A stretch of 64,000 bases of DNA, from contig NZ_JAZHFS010000007.1 in NCBI RefSeq assembly GCF_036541405.1, forward strand, positions 1 to 64,000, given 5' to 3'. The notes below the pieces were generated by a model. That model made no database searches, had not been told where the DNA came from, and saw only the letters and a list, made by a program, of their open reading frames with translations. This DNA is from Clostridium_AD frigoriphilum (lineage in GTDB: Bacteria > Bacillota > Clostridia > Clostridiales > Clostridiaceae). Of this stretch, positions 62,081 through 64,000 are shown one piece after another. The stretch's first letter is position 1. Each line of letters begins with the position of its first letter. Both the position numbers and the translations under genes were made by a program.

Positions 62081-63150
62081 ATAAAACTTCTATAAATTTT
62101 CAGCAATATTATAAATTAATTTTTCAGTTTCTTCCCATCCTAAACATGCATCTGTTATAGATTTACCATAAGTGCCTCGCCCCACATCTTGTTTACCTTC
62201 TACAATATAACTTTCAATCATAAATCCTTTTATCATTTTTTTAAGTAGAGAGTCATCTTTCCTACTCATTAATACTTCTCTAGCTATTCTTGGTTGTTCT
62301 TTATAAAGCTTCATTGAATTTGCATGATTAGTATCTACAATAATAGAAGGATTTGCAAATTTCTGTTTTTCATATTCTTTAGCAATATTTATCAAATCTT
62401 CATAATGATAGTTTGGAATATTTTTACCATAAGAATCCACAGCCCCTCTTAAAACAGCATGTGCAAGTGGGTTTCCTGATGTTTCAACCTGCCATCCACT
62501 ATATATAAAAGTATGACCATCCTGTGCTGCTTTAATTGAATTTAGCATTACAGTCAGATCTCCACCAGTTGGGTTCTTCATACCTACAGGCATATCAACA
62601 CCACTTACTGTAAATCTATGTTGCTGATTTTCTACTGAGCGGGCTCCAACAGCAATGTACCCTAACAAATCTGATAGATATGTATAATTTTCTGGATATA
62701 ACATTTCGTCTGCAGCAGGCATGTGATATTCACTTAATGCTTTTAAATGGAGTTTTCTAATAGCTCTTAATCCTGCATCCATATCAGGTTCCTTACTTGG
62801 ATCTGGTTGAGAGGCCATACCTTTATATCCTTCACCAGTAGTTCGAGGTTTGTTTGTGTAAATTCTAGGTATAATAATGATAGAATCTTTTACCTTTTCC
62901 TGAACTTCTGCAAGCTTTCCTATATATTCGCACACCGAATCTTCGTTATCAGCTGAACATGGTCCAACTATAAGGAGAAACTTATCAGATTCATTCTCAA
63001 AAACTTTCCTTATTTCAGCATCTCTGTTTTTTTTAATTTCTTTAATATTATTGGGTAGAGGCATTTCTTCCATAATTTCCTTCTCAGTAGGCATTTTCTT
63101 TATATATTTAATATTCATATCACTTTTTCCTCACTTTACTTATTTATTAT
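62081..63150 (-). repeat. Direct duplication of the DAHP synthase unit
   Basis: This segment is near-identical to about 58100-59170, in the same orientation. It covers the coding region, about 10 nt downstream and about 30 nt upstream. The terminators and the rest of the promoter regions differ. Confidence 0.8.
62090..63118 (-). CDS. DAHP synthase (class I), copy 2
   Basis: A 342-residue paralogue of the gene at 58109, with all catalytic motifs intact (VGPCSADNEDS, KPRTTGEGYKG, ENQQHR, DTNHANS). The 15 differences cluster at the N-terminus and around residues 175-225, which in related enzymes lie near effector-binding surfaces, so the two may differ in feedback response. It has its own promoter region and a separate terminator. 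Confidence 0.92.
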   Translation of the reverse strand: MNIKYIKKMPTEKEIMEEMPLPNNIKEIKKNRDAEIRKVFENESDKFLLIVGPCSADNEDSVCEYIGKLAEVQEKVKDSIIIIPRIYTNKPRTTGEGYKGMASQPDPSKEPDMDAGLRAIRKLHLKALSEYHMPAADEMLYPENYTYLSDLLGYIAVGARSVENQQHRFTVSGVDMPVGMKNPTGGDLTVMLNSIKAAQDGHTFIYSGWQVETSGNPLAHAVLRGAVDSYGKNIPNYHYEDLINIAKEYEKQKFANPSIIVDTNHANSMKLYKEQPRIAREVLMSRKDDSLLKKMIKGFMIESYIVEGKQDVGRGTYGKSITDACLGWEETEKLIYNIAENL

Positions 63151-63362
63151 TTTGTTAAGCTAAAATTATAAGAGTATTTTTAATTCAATTTGTTATATTA
63201 ATGAATTATATCACAAATTCAGTCAATTGGAAGAATATTTTCATTTTTCATTCAATTCTATGAAATATAGAGACTTAAACTTGTTTAAAATCATTAATAA
63301 TTATATCAGTAGCCACCATATTTGCATTTATTATATCTTTGACCTTTGGTTACTTTACAACC

Positions 63363-63391
63363 TTGACAATATTGTCATTATAGTGTTAATA
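63363..63391 (+). promoter_or_regulatory. Promoter with an overlapping 14-bp palindrome before the flavoprotein gene
   Basis: TTGACA (63363-63368) and TTAATA (63386-63391) are 17 nt apart. TGACAATATTGTCA at 63364-63377 is a perfect palindrome covering the -35 box, so a repressor site is likely. No regulator gene is adjacent in this window. Confidence 0.55.
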
Positions 63392-63436
63392 TTGACAAAA
63401 TTAAGAAAACAATAAATATAAAAAGGATGTGTAAAT

Positions 63437-63970
63437 ATGTTAAATGGCAAAAGGATTGTAGTTTGTGTTACTGGTTGTAGCCCTGCCGTGCAATCTTTGA
63501 ATGTAATTAGTGAACTAAAAAAACACCATGCGGACGTATATGTTATTATGACTGAAAATGCCACAAATTTTGTTACACCACTCATGTTGCAACGAAGTGT
63601 TGATCATCCCATCCAAATACACTCCTTTGATCTCCCTAAAACATGGGACAATAGCCATAAATCACTTTCCCAAAAGACAGATTTACTTTTGATTGCTCCC
63701 GCTTCCGCTAATATTTTAGGGAAAGCTGCTAATGGAATTTCGGATGATTTACTATCAACTAAAATTATGTCCATGCGTGGACCAAAAGTCATTGCCACAC
63801 ATATCAACGACATGATGTACAATAGCCCAAGCGTACTTCGTAATGTGCAGACATTGAAAAATGATGGTTTTATTTTTATCGAAAATGGTAATCCGCAGCA
63901 CCCGTCTTATTTTCCGGCAATTGATCGAATTGTAAATGCAGTTATAGAAATTTTAAAAGATACAGACTAA
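63437..63970 (+). CDS. HFCD-family flavoprotein decarboxylase-like (CoaC/EpiD/Pad type)
   Basis: A 177-residue FMN protein: RIVVCVTGCSPAVQSLNVIS, then LLIAPASANILGKAANGISD, the HFCD signature, and an INDMMYNSPSV loop near the active site. The family includes phosphopantothenoylcysteine decarboxylase, the lantibiotic enzyme EpiD and UbiX/Pad1 prenyltransferases. A lone domain without CoaB argues against the usual coenzyme A enzyme. ATG follows AAAAGGATGTGTAAAT. The next gene lies outside the window, so its partner is unknown. Confidence 0.8.
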   Translation: MLNGKRIVVCVTGCSPAVQSLNVISELKKHHADVYVIMTENATNFVTPLMLQRSVDHPIQIHSFDLPKTWDNSHKSLSQKTDLLLIAPASANILGKAANGISDDLLSTKIMSMRGPKVIATHINDMMYNSPSVLRNVQTLKNDGFIFIENGNPQHPSYFPAIDRIVNAVIEILKDTD

Positions 63971-64000
63971 AATAAAATATAAAAAAAACAATTTGTTAAT

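Noticed and set aside
63227..63415. Plus-strand frame of 62 codons before the flavoprotein gene
   Set aside because: It has a TTG start with no binding site and runs through the promoter and palindrome of the next gene.
1..64000. CRISPR arrays, insertion sequences, prophage genes, rRNA
   Set aside because: No regularly spaced repeats, transposase, integrase or phage structural genes, and no rRNA-like sequence were seen on either strand.

Overview
The window is a 64 kb stretch of a low-GC Firmicute chromosome, almost certainly Clostridium sensu stricto. The evidence is the very AT-rich intergenic DNA, strong GGAGG-type ribosome binding sites, frequent TTG and GTG starts, a T-box leader, many OmpR/HisKA and LytTR two-component pairs, and clostridial enzyme families (2-enoate-reductase-type flavoenzyme, cysteine desulfidase, rhamnogalacturonan catabolism). 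I see no phage, insertion sequence, CRISPR array, rRNA or complete tRNA. It reads as an accessory and regulatory section of chromosome made of many short independent operons, most of them ended by clear hairpin terminators.

Layout. 0.4-5.4 kb: a membrane-anchored polysaccharide deacetylase convergent with a WalRK-like response regulator, kinase and exported-protein operon; both promoter regions carry TGTAAT-N5-TGTAAT boxes. 5.6-9 kb: a soluble chemotaxis receptor, small unknown genes, a TPR protein and a tail-anchored AlbA_2 protein. 9.1-16 kb: a four-gene operon for rhamnogalacturonan (pectin side-chain) fragments: GH106-like rhamnosidase, PL4 lyase, GPH symporter and deacetylase, none with a signal peptide. 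16.2-21.7 kb: a BrnQ carrier, an Nramp metal transporter, cyclopropane fatty acid synthase and a CdaR-type regulator. 21.6-27.9 kb: a two-component system driving two ABC exporters of the bacitracin/lantibiotic-resistance type. 28.1-31 kb: a cysteine desulfidase and a secreted subtilisin. 31-34.5 kb: a second kinase/regulator pair beside a possible Cys-His peptidase. 34.7-43.7 kb: HxlR/old yellow enzyme, pirin/MarR, a T-box-controlled brnQ, an ABC operon with a truncated M1-peptidase-like permease, and HxlR/PPOX. 43.7-52.5 kb: a metallo-hydrolase, an Agr-like LytTR/GHKL pair with a coiled-coil protein, an amino acid racemase, a tandem acetyltransferase, an MFS exporter, a flagellin-like protein and a stefin-type cystatin. 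52.7-64 kb: S-methylmethionine permease with homocysteine methyltransferase, PadR next to an enoate-reductase-like flavoenzyme, two nearly identical DAHP synthases flanking a MarR/chemoreceptor pair, and a lone HFCD flavoprotein.

The points most worth a second look are these. (1) Two unrelated genes, brnQ and the cysteine desulfidase, have an ATC or ATT codon exactly 8 nt after a GGAGG and no usable ATG, GTG or TTG. (2) The 3' end of brnQ is grafted onto a remnant of a second GH106 gene. (3) WalR-type boxes sit in front of a NodB-family deacetylase. (4) There is a bacterial stefin next to a flagellin-like protein. (5) An ABC permease is fused to an M1 domain that stops before the catalytic motif. 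(6) A 25-nt dispersed repeat occurs three times on the same strand. Functions are inferred from motifs read by eye; no database search was possible.
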